7,502 bases of DNA. Origin: Chitinophagaceae bacterium (lineage in GTDB: Bacteria; Bacteroidota; Bacteroidia; Chitinophagales; Chitinophagaceae). How positions within the stretch are numbered: position 1 is the stretch's first letter; each line of letters begins with the position of its first letter. This document shows, one piece after another, positions 1 to 5,847 of the stretch. Location: positions 1 to 7,502 of the forward strand of contig JADLEN010000043.1 of the NCBI GenBank assembly GCA_020846105.1. Reading direction: 5' to 3'. The position numbers were made by a program, and so were the translations under genes. The notes beneath the pieces are model-generated. The model did not search any database. It was not told the DNA's origin and saw only the letters and a list, made by a program, of their open reading frames with translations.

Positions 1-575
1 CAAGCCCTAAATATTACACAGGATTCCATCGCGTACGCATCTTCTCAGACTCGCTACAAGGCAAGTGCGACAGCATATCATTTGCTGGCAAAGACTCGCT
101 AATGCTGATGATGAAAAGCCCCGTGCTTTGGAGCCGCCGTAGCCAAATAACTGGCGACACCATTATAGCTTACATAGATAGCGGTAAGGTGCAAAAAGTA
201 CGCGTGCCCAACGATGCACTTATTGTGTCGCGGAGTGGTCCTGAGCAAGCCAACCTTTACAACCAAATACAAGGCCAAACCCTTACTGCTTATTTTGTAA
301 ACGAAGCGCTAAACAACGCTTTGGTAAAGCCCGATGCCGAAAGCATTTATTACCCCACCGACGAAAGCGGAGCATATATAGGTGCTAGCCAAGCCACGAG
401 CGAGAGCATGCGCATATTCTTTGCCGAAGGCGAAATAGAAAAAATAGTACAAGAGCAAGATGTAAAATCTACACTCTCGCCCATACGCAAAATAGACATA
501 GCCACTATGCGCCTTAGTCGTTTTCAATGGCTAGAAGAGCAGCGCCCGCTAAGCATTGCCGAGCTTTTTGAATAA
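1..575 (+). CDS. OstA-like protein, C-terminal part (5' end outside window)
   Basis: The reading frame is open from position 3 with no stop upstream, so the gene begins before the window; about 190 C-terminal residues are visible, ending at TAA 573-575. The ATG at 102 is internal, because the residues before it (including RIFSDSLQGKCDSISFAGKD) continue the same fold. The pattern 'VRIFSDSLQGKCDS ... PVLWSRRSQITGDTI' is typical of the Bacteroidota OstA-like / LptA-LptD N-terminal beta-jellyroll family. In that family, repeated 'D-S-x-W ... QITGDTI' strands form a periplasmic scaffold linked to lipopolysaccharide transport and outer-membrane assembly. That role is family knowledge; the sequence shows only the repeat-like beta strands. 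The last 30 or so residues (IATMRLSRFQWLEEQRP) look like the usual family tail, so the 3' end appears intact. The next gene starts 117 bp downstream and has its own promoter, so it need not be co-transcribed. Membership of the OstA/LptD N-terminal family is fairly secure; the precise paralogue is not. Confidence 0.82.
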   Translation, partial: SPKYYTGFHRVRIFSDSLQGKCDSISFAGKDSLMLMMKSPVLWSRRSQITGDTIIAYIDSGKVQKVRVPNDALIVSRSGPEQANLYNQIQGQTLTAYFVNEALNNALVKPDAESIYYPTDESGAYIGASQATSESMRIFFAEGEIEKIVQEQDVKSTLSPIRKIDIATMRLSRFQWLEEQRPLSIAELFE

Positions 576-576
576 A

Positions 577-617
577 CCCTTATTGTAATTGCCAATAGCA
601 CTATCAATAAGAATGGG
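577..617 (+). terminator. Inverted repeat just after the OstA-like stop codon, possible weak terminator
   Basis: CTTATTG (579-585) is exactly complementary to CAATAAG (605-611) across a 19-nt loop. Outer CCC (577-579) and GGG (615-617) add a second, out-of-register complement. It begins 3 nt after the stop codon of the OstA-like gene and ends 20 nt before the -33 element of the nitroreductase promoter, which is where a terminator would sit. No T-tract follows, so a canonical Rho-independent terminator is not supported. Confidence 0.3.
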
Positions 618-636
618 CGCTTGCAGCAGTATCATT

Positions 637-669
637 TTTGCTATGACAAACCTATGCTTCGTAGGTTTG
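637..669 (+). promoter_or_regulatory. Bacteroidota-type promoter for the nitroreductase gene
   Basis: TTTG at 637-640 and TAGGTTTG at 662-669 match the Bacteroidota housekeeping consensus (-33 TTTG, -7 TAnnTTTG) with 21 nt between the elements, inside the accepted spacing. Transcription would start near 673-677, giving a leader of roughly 16-20 nt before ATG 693. This argues against the in-frame upstream starts TTG 621 and ATG 654, which would lie outside the transcript. The -7 element is the right arm of an inverted repeat (646-670). This is a pattern match only; no start site is shown. Confidence 0.6.
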
Positions 670-670
670 T
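646..670. repeat. Perfect 9-bp inverted repeat overlapping the nitroreductase -7 element
   Basis: ACAAACCTA (646-654) and TAGGTTTGT (662-670) are exact reverse complements around a 7-nt centre, TGCTTCG. Inside the centre G656-C660 can also pair, with a T-G wobble at 655/661. The right arm contains the TAGGTTTG -7 hexamer-equivalent. The geometry fits an operator covering the promoter core or, less well, the terminator of the upstream gene, since no T-run follows on either strand. Confidence 0.5.
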
Positions 671-692
671 AAATCTTAAAAACAAAACACAC

Positions 693-1319
693 ATGAGCTT
701 AATAGAAAAACTAAATTGGCGCTATGCTACCAAGCGTATGAATGGACAAGCAGTGGCCAACGAAAAAATAAACAACATTTTGGAGGCAATAAGACTCGCA
801 CCATCATCGGCAGGGTTGCAACCCTACCATTGCATAGTGGTGAGCAATAAAGAAATGCTGGCCAAAATAAACGCCGAAGCTTGCAAGCAACCGCAAGTAA
901 TGGAGTGTAGCCACTTTATCGTTTTTGCAGCTTGGAAAGACCTTAGCGAACAACAAGTTGCTGACTTTATCAGCAACATAGCCACCACACGCAATGTGTC
1001 TTTAGAAAGCCTTGACGGTTTCAAAGCCAACCTTGTAGGAATGGCCAACAGACCTGCAGCACAAAACTTTGATTGGGCAGCACGCCAAGCCTACATTGGC
1101 TTAGGTTTTGGGCTAATAGCAGCAGCACATGAGTGCGTAGATGCCACACCAATGGAGGGTTTTGACAACGCTATAATGGATAGTGTTTTGGGGCTTGAAG
1201 CAAAAGGACTTGCTAGTGTGTGCTTGCTAGCTATTGGCTATCGCGATGAGCAGACGGACTACCTAGTAAATGCCAAAAAAGTAAGAAGGGCCGAAGACGA
1301 AATGTTTACAAAAATCTAG
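693..1319 (+). CDS. Nitroreductase family protein, NfsB-like NAD(P)H-dependent oxidoreductase
   Basis: A 208-residue flavoprotein of the oxygen-insensitive nitroreductase family, expected to be a cytoplasmic FMN homodimer that reduces nitroaromatics, quinones or similar acceptors with NAD(P)H; the physiological substrate cannot be read from sequence. Family landmarks in order are the N-terminal FMN-phosphate motif RYATKRM (10-16), LAPSSAGLQPYHCIVV (35-50), the central helix ARQAYIGLGFGLIAAA (130-145), the substrate/FMN loop MEGFD (154-158), and the C-terminal VCLLAIGYRDEQ with the basic KKVRR cluster (195-199) that usually contacts FMN. Length matches the family norm of about 200-220. The frame is open back to TTG 621, but I chose ATG 693. 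It starts MSLIEKLNWRYATK, exactly where family members begin, and the predicted promoter lies between 637 and 669, so the upstream starts would not be transcribed. There is no Shine-Dalgarno, only an A-rich leader, normal for Bacteroidota. A strong hairpin follows the stop directly. Confidence 0.9.
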   Translation: MSLIEKLNWRYATKRMNGQAVANEKINNILEAIRLAPSSAGLQPYHCIVVSNKEMLAKINAEACKQPQVMECSHFIVFAAWKDLSEQQVADFISNIATTRNVSLESLDGFKANLVGMANRPAAQNFDWAARQAYIGLGFGLIAAAHECVDATPMEGFDNAIMDSVLGLEAKGLASVCLLAIGYRDEQTDYLVNAKKVRRAEDEMFTKI

Positions 1320-1362
1320 GTATTATGGCTAGTACTTAACCCTTAAGTGCTAACCATAATAC
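1320..1362 (+). repeat. Near-perfect 43-bp hairpin between nitroreductase and FrnE-like genes (terminator, attenuator or processing element)
   Basis: Arms 1320-1339 and 1343-1362 are complementary over 20 positions, with one C-A mismatch (1329/1353) and one T-G wobble (1333/1349), around a CCC triloop (1340-1342). The outer block is GTATTATGG with CCATAATAC; the inner block is ACTTAA with TTAAGT. It begins on the base after the nitroreductase TAG and ends 10 nt before the ATG of the next gene. The bases after it (TACTTGCTTTATG) are not a T-tract, so it is a poor intrinsic terminator by rule. I see no promoter between it and the next gene. Its right arm lies within the ribosome footprint of the downstream start, so it could lower or gate that gene's translation. 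Confidence 0.6.
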
Positions 1363-1372
1363 TACTTGCTTT

Positions 1373-2212
1373 ATGAATACAAAATACACATGTTTTATTA
1401 CCTGGTTTTGCATTCTTTCTTTGTCTATCGGCAATAGTAGTTATGCACAAACAAAGCTTAAAAAATCTGTACAAAAAATGAACCCCCAAATACAATCAGA
1501 TACAATGGTCGTAGAAGTTTGGAGCGATATACTATGCCCCTTCTGCTACATTGGCAAAAGAAAATTTGAAAATGCTTTGTCAAGTTTTTCTGGTAAAGAC
1601 AAAATAAAATTGGTGTGGAAAAGCTATCAGCTAGACCCAAGCCTGGCAAGCCACAGTACCGAGCCTTATAGCGCGCACTTGCAAAAAACAAAAGGTTGGT
1701 CGGCAAGCCAAACCAAAGAGATATTGGCGAATGTAACCGCAATGGCAAGCGAGGTAGGCCTGCAATACCAATGGGACAAAGCAGTGCTGAGCAATTCTTT
1801 TACGGCACACCGCTTCTCACATTTTGCAGCCTCTATGGGCAAGCAAGATGCTGCTGAGGAGGCATTGTTTCGTGCTCATTTTATCGAAGGAAAAGACATT
1901 GGCAATCATGAAGTACTGGCAAATATTGCCGTGCTTCTAGGCTTGGATAAAGCACAAACCTTACAAATGCTTGCTAGCGAAGCTTGGACAAAAGAAGTAC
2001 AAACGGATATAAGTGATGCTAGGAAATTTGGCGTAAGTGGTGTGCCCTTTTTTGTATTTGATAGAAAGTATGCCATCTCTGGTGCACAAGACGAAAAAGT
2101 GTTTCTGAGCACCATAGAAAAATCATTTGCCGAATGGCAACAAGAAAACAAAAGTGCTAAGCTAGAAATAATAGAAGGTAAAACTTGCAAGCCCAACGGC
2201 GAATGCAATTAA
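1373..2212 (+). CDS. FrnE-like DsbA-superfamily thiol oxidoreductase with N-terminal signal peptide
   Basis: A 279-residue thioredoxin-fold protein of the DsbA/FrnE type, expected to catalyse dithiol-disulfide exchange. The core starts at residue 45 (MVVEVWSD), followed by active site C55-P-F-C58, then YIGKRKFE. The helical insert includes NSFTAHRF (141-148), and the cis-proline loop is GVSGVPFFVF with P225 followed by ISGAQ (235-239). The C-terminus adds C272 and C278 (CX5C), resembling the second cysteine pair described for some FrnE proteins. FrnE proteins are usually cytoplasmic and begin at the position of M45. This one has an extra 25 residues with a hydrophobic stretch (CFITWFCILSLSIG) and a likely signal peptidase I site after SYA25 (next residue Q26), so export is predicted. 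ATGs at 1478 (M36) and 1505 (M45) could give a cytoplasmic form. No promoter is visible between it and the nitroreductase, suggesting read-through transcription past the hairpin. Its stop interlocks with that of convergent priA at 2209-2212. Confidence 0.87.
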   Translation: MNTKYTCFITWFCILSLSIGNSSYAQTKLKKSVQKMNPQIQSDTMVVEVWSDILCPFCYIGKRKFENALSSFSGKDKIKLVWKSYQLDPSLASHSTEPYSAHLQKTKGWSASQTKEILANVTAMASEVGLQYQWDKAVLSNSFTAHRFSHFAASMGKQDAAEEALFRAHFIEGKDIGNHEVLANIAVLLGLDKAQTLQMLASEAWTKEVQTDISDARKFGVSGVPFFVFDRKYAISGAQDEKVFLSTIEKSFAEWQQENKSAKLEIIEGKTCKPNGECN

Positions 2213-4677
2213 ATAGTATCCACATCAAAAAGTATCTGTACGCCCGAAAAGCCTTTTTTAGCAAGGCTTTTCAGGCGTTGTGCTTTTAGGGCGTCTTTGA
2301 TAGATTGTAGCAATTGGCTATCGCGAGGGCACTTGAGCCATACCTCTTGCACGTACTGGTTGCGCACGCGTGCCACTGGTGCAGGTACTGGGCCTTGCAG
2401 GTTAATGGTTTCGAAAATGCGTGCAGCATTGGCCATTTCTTCGGCCGCAGCAAGAGCCTTTGGCTCGTCTCGGTGGCGGACAATTATTTTGATGATTTTA
2501 CAAAATGGGGGATAATCGAATTGCTGACGAAAATGAATTTCGTTGAGGTAAAAATTACGCATATCGTGCATGCGCACCCATTGCAATACCGGGTGCTCTA
2601 GGTTGTAACACTGCACCAAAACTTGCCCTGCCCCATCGGCTCTGCCAGCTCTGCCACTCACTTGCGACATAAGCTGAAAAGCACGTTCATTGACCCTAAA
2701 ATCTGGATAATTGAGCAGGCTATCGGCACTTAAAATACCTACCAAGGATACATTGGGAAAATCCAAACCTTTTACTACCATCTGCGTACCCACCAAGATG
2801 TCTATTTGGTGCTGTTGTAGCTTGTCTAGCAGTTGTTCAAACTGTTGTTTGCCTCTAGTGCTATCAAGGTCCATACGTGCAACCCTAGCTTTCGGAAAAA
2901 GCATTTGCACTTCTTCCTCTATTTTTTGGGTACCAAAGGTTTTGCTCACCATATCGGTGCTACCACATTTGAGGCAACTGTGCAATACCCGCACTTTGCT
3001 ACCACAGTAATGGCAATGCAGTTTGTCGGTGCTTTTGTGGTAGGTAAGCGCTACCGAACAATTGCTGCATTGCGGCACCCAGCCGCAGCTTCGGCATATC
3101 TGAAACGGACTATAACCTCTTTTGTTTTGGAATAAAATAACCTGCTTGCCAAGGTGTAATGTTTTGCCAATAGCCACTTGCAAAGCGGGTGTCAACAATC
3201 GAATTCCTTTTTTGTATTCGGGCTCTAGTGTGCGCGCATCTACTAAGTTTATTTCAGGCATATTTACCCCTTGGTAGCGCTCTTTGAGCATAGCAAAAGC
3301 ATACTTTTTTTGCTGCACATTGTACAAACTTTCTACAGAAGGTGTGGCCGAGCCTAATAGCACATGAGCGCCATAAAGCTTGGCAAGGTAAATAGCTGCA
3401 TCGCGTGCATGAAAGCGCGGTGCAGGGTCTTGTTGTTTGTAAGAGCCATCATGCTCTTCGTCTACAATTACAATGCCCAATTGTTGGTAAGGCAGCCAAA
3501 GCGTAGAGCGCGTACCTACAATTAATTTATAAGTATTGCGGCGTACTTTCTCCCATATTTCCACTCGTTCATTGTTAGAAAAACGGCTGTGGTAAACGCC
3601 CATTTCTTCGCCAAAATACCCCCGCAATCTATTGACCAATTGTGTGGTAAGCCCTATTTCGGGCAGCAACAATACGGCTTGTTTGCCTTGTGCAATACAT
3701 TCTTTTATCAGCTGGATATAAAGGAGTGTTTTGCCTGAACCCGTAACGCCTTGCAGCAGGCATACCTCTTGTTGTTGCAAATGTTGCTCAATTTCGTTGT
3801 AGGTTTTTTGCTGTGCTTCGGTAAATATTATAGCATCGTTTTGCTCACTAGGCTTATACTTCAGCCTATCCACATCGCGTAGCTCTTGTTCAAAAATACC
3901 CTTGTCTAAAAGCGGCTTTAGCTGTGCAGCAGTGGCTGTAATGGTTTGCAACAGTTCGTTGCGCAGCACATAGCCCTGCTTTTTATTCATTTGCAAATAG
4001 CCCATTAATAGCGCTAATTGTTTTGGCGATTTTTGCAACTTGTCGAAAAGTGCATGCAATGCAGATTCTTCAGCATAATCATCTGAAAGGCACAATATTT
4101 TTTCTTGTCGTGGGCGGTAGCTTTGTTCAAGACCTTCGTTGATATAAACAGCCTCGTTGTTGATAAGCTCGTGTAGCACTGCTGGCAATTGCTGTGGCGA
4201 TACAATTTTGCGCAGCTCACTAATGGTGAGTGCGTTTTTTATTTTCAGTGTATTCACTACTATTTCGGTAGCAGCAGACCATTGAAAATTATCGTTTGTA
4301 CGCTCGGCCCACTCTATGCGCGTTTCGCTCATGAGCTTTAGATGCGCTGGCAGTGCAGCATTCATCACTTCGCCAAGGCTAGCCATGTAATACTGCGCTA
4401 TCCAAGTCCAAAATTGTAATTGCTTCTCGGAAACGATAGCTTGCTGATCGAGTAGGCAACGAATAGGGTTGACACTATAAGCATCTGGCTGCTGATTGTG
4501 CAACTGATACACTATGCCCGAAAAAAATTTATTACCCTTTAGGGCCACCTCTACACGCATACCTTCGCATATCTTGCCTTGCAGCTCCAAGGGTACGCCA
4601 TATGTGAGCGTTTGGGGCAAATTGAGCGGCAAAATTATTTCGGCAAATCGATATTCAGAGGCGTTTTTAGCAATCAC
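2209..4677 (-). CDS. priA: Primosomal protein N' (replication restart helicase PriA)
   Basis: An 822-residue SF2 DNA helicase that recognises stalled forks and D-loops and reloads the replisome in the cytoplasm. The N-terminal 3'-end-binding domain begins YRFAEIILPL (9-18) with PQTLTYGVP (21-29). Helicase motifs are Walker A GVTGSGKT (310-317), Walker B DEEH (406-409) followed by the PriA-typical DGSYKQQDP and FHARDAA, GSATPS (442-447), motif V GTQMVVKGLDFP (630-641) and motif VI QVSGRAGRADG (672-682). All eight zinc-binding cysteines are present (528, 531, 537, 540, 555, 558, 568, 571). The C-terminal domain ends in FDVDTI. It is longer than E. coli PriA, as usual in Bacteroidota. The start is GTG at 4677-4675: the codon just upstream is TAA, and the next ATG (M40) would remove half of the 3'-binding domain. 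It lies 34 bp downstream of the T9SS-protein gene on the same strand and overlaps the stop of the convergent FrnE-like gene by 4 bp. It looks intact and functional. Confidence 0.97.
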   Translation of the reverse strand: MIAKNASEYRFAEIILPLNLPQTLTYGVPLELQGKICEGMRVEVALKGNKFFSGIVYQLHNQQPDAYSVNPIRCLLDQQAIVSEKQLQFWTWIAQYYMASLGEVMNAALPAHLKLMSETRIEWAERTNDNFQWSAATEIVVNTLKIKNALTISELRKIVSPQQLPAVLHELINNEAVYINEGLEQSYRPRQEKILCLSDDYAEESALHALFDKLQKSPKQLALLMGYLQMNKKQGYVLRNELLQTITATAAQLKPLLDKGIFEQELRDVDRLKYKPSEQNDAIIFTEAQQKTYNEIEQHLQQQEVCLLQGVTGSGKTLLYIQLIKECIAQGKQAVLLLPEIGLTTQLVNRLRGYFGEEMGVYHSRFSNNERVEIWEKVRRNTYKLIVGTRSTLWLPYQQLGIVIVDEEHDGSYKQQDPAPRFHARDAAIYLAKLYGAHVLLGSATPSVESLYNVQQKKYAFAMLKERYQGVNMPEINLVDARTLEPEYKKGIRLLTPALQVAIGKTLHLGKQVILFQNKRGYSPFQICRSCGWVPQCSNCSVALTYHKSTDKLHCHYCGSKVRVLHSCLKCGSTDMVSKTFGTQKIEEEVQMLFPKARVARMDLDSTRGKQQFEQLLDKLQQHQIDILVGTQMVVKGLDFPNVSLVGILSADSLLNYPDFRVNERAFQLMSQVSGRAGRADGAGQVLVQCYNLEHPVLQWVRMHDMRNFYLNEIHFRQQFDYPPFCKIIKIIVRHRDEPKALAAAEEMANAARIFETINLQGPVPAPVARVRNQYVQEVWLKCPRDSQLLQSIKDALKAQRLKSLAKKGFSGVQILFDVDTI
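2241..2277 (+). terminator. Hairpin inside the 3' end of priA, possible terminator for the convergent frnE-like transcript
   Basis: CGCC (2241-2244) plus GAAAAGCC (2246-2253) pair with GGCTTTTC (2265-2272) plus GGCG (2274-2277): 12 of 13 pairs with a single C/A mismatch, around an 11-nt loop beginning TTTTTT. It lies 28 nt past the frnE-like stop on the plus strand, where a terminator would be expected. On the minus strand it encodes part of the priA C-terminus (around RLKSLAKKGFSG). The arms contain A/T runs, but no clean T-tract follows on the plus strand. Confidence 0.4.
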
Positions 4678-4711
4678 TTATTAATTATAGTTGGTGGGAA
4701 AGCTATAGCTA

Positions 4712-5815
4712 TTAATCAATAATTATTTTCTGAACAGCTACACCATTGTCATTGTAAAGGCGAATAAAATAAACGCCCTTGGCAACATTCAAATTTATTT
4801 CAGGGGCAGCGTTGCTTATTTCTTGTTCATGGATTTTTTTTGCACTGAAATCAAATACTTCTATATGAGCATTGCGCAGCGTCTGTAAAGTATGAAGTAC
4901 AAATTTGCCATTACTAGGGTTGGGGGTAAGGGTAAAGTTTGAATTGCTACTAGCAGTATTTTTTATAGAAAGTATTGGCGATGTAAAATCACAACGGCTA
5001 TCAAACTTGCTGCGTACAATATTCTTTTTAGTTCCTGAGCTTGTTAAATGACCATATACGTTTAGCCCCAAATGTCCACCAGCATTATCTCTTGTCCATA
5101 TCTTAATTGAATGTCTGCCTGCAGGAAGCACTTGATTCACATTTAAGTTTACAGATTTAGCACAAGTATAGCAAGCAGTTGCTTTTGATGCTGCAGTAGT
5201 GTACAAGTTAATATTATCTACTAGTATTGTATCTACAATATCATCGGCCAAAATTTGAAGGTTAATATTTACCGTATCGGTTTGGCATAGATAGAAACAG
5301 CGCTCATAACAATAGCCGTCTCCCTCGTCATTTTTTATACTTCCACTTTGTCCGCCAGCATCGCCAAATACGGATAGCCAATTGGAAGACATTACAGTAC
5401 CAGATGTGGGCGTTGAGCATCCGCCTCCTGTTGTAAACCCAGCATAATAGCCATCTAAAGGGTTTCCATTTATAGCCATAATAAATGGGTGTTCACCCAC
5501 TTTAAGATAAGGCCCAGTGTAGGTAAAAGGGCTCGTAGTTCGGAGTTTGTAAGAAAAGCTTAACCTGCTTATAGTCCAAAGGCTGTCGTAGTTATCGTTG
5601 GGGGTAGTATAGAAGCTATTATAACCATAGCCACCACTCATTATCACAGAGTCGGAAACAGCATTAATACCAATACCCGTAGAAATGTTGAGCTTGTTGG
5701 TTTTAAAACTGTCGATAGCACATTTGCCTGTATTTCCGTCTTCGGATGATGTCTTTTGTGCATTAGCAGCAAAGTTTGCTACAAGTATGGTAGCAAGAAG
5801 TATTAGTTTTTTCAG
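4712..5815 (-). CDS. Secreted protein with T9SS type A sorting domain; likely CTG start
   Basis: A 367-residue exported protein of unknown function if translation starts at CTG 5815-5813. The frame encodes a textbook Sec signal peptide: KK, the hydrophobic stretch LILLATILVANFAA, and a cleavage site after ANA19 (mature from Q20). Upstream in frame are only CCC and a TAA stop, and there is no ATG, GTG or TTG before GTG 5647 (codon 57), which would delete the signal. The body (about 32-275) is beta-rich, with eight cysteines in total (C32, 133, 169, 173, 177, 215, 218, 275). It has a pattern resembling extracellular galactose-binding-like jellyrolls: DSLWTI, SNWLSVFGD, GYCYERCFYL, LADDIVDTILVDN, then LPAGRHSIKIWTRDNAGGHLGLNVYG. 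That resemblance is inferred by eye. Residues 294-367 are a T9SS type A sorting domain (TLTPNPSNGKFVL ... IEVFDFSAKKI ... LNVAKGVYFIRLYNDNG), directing export through the outer membrane and cell-surface or extracellular release. It lies 32 bp after kynU and 34 bp before priA; neither neighbour explains its role. Confidence 0.85.
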   Translation of the reverse strand: MKKLILLATILVANFAANAQKTSSEDGNTGKCAIDSFKTNKLNISTGIGINAVSDSVIMSGGYGYNSFYTTPNDNYDSLWTISRLSFSYKLRTTSPFTYTGPYLKVGEHPFIMAINGNPLDGYYAGFTTGGGCSTPTSGTVMSSNWLSVFGDAGGQSGSIKNDEGDGYCYERCFYLCQTDTVNINLQILADDIVDTILVDNINLYTTAASKATACYTCAKSVNLNVNQVLPAGRHSIKIWTRDNAGGHLGLNVYGHLTSSGTKKNIVRSKFDSRCDFTSPILSIKNTASSNSNFTLTPNPSNGKFVLHTLQTLRNAHIEVFDFSAKKIHEQEISNAAPEINLNVAKGVYFIRLYNDNGVAVQKIIID

Positions 5816-5847
5816 GGGTTAGGATTTTTGTTAAAGGTAAAGGAAAG

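Noticed and set aside
309..527. Minus-strand open frame of 72 codons within the OstA-like gene
   Set aside because: It lies antisense to a recognised gene and has no family pattern; it is a shadow frame.
2297..3135. Several plus-strand frames of 72-100 codons opposite priA, some with cysteine-rich translations
   Set aside because: They mirror conserved priA helicase and zinc-binding codons and have no independent evidence of coding.
4698..4710. Possible priA promoter: TAGCTTTC on the minus strand next to the 10-bp palindrome AGCTATAGCT
   Set aside because: The -7 match has one mismatch and there is no TTTG at the right distance upstream, so I do not list it as a promoter.
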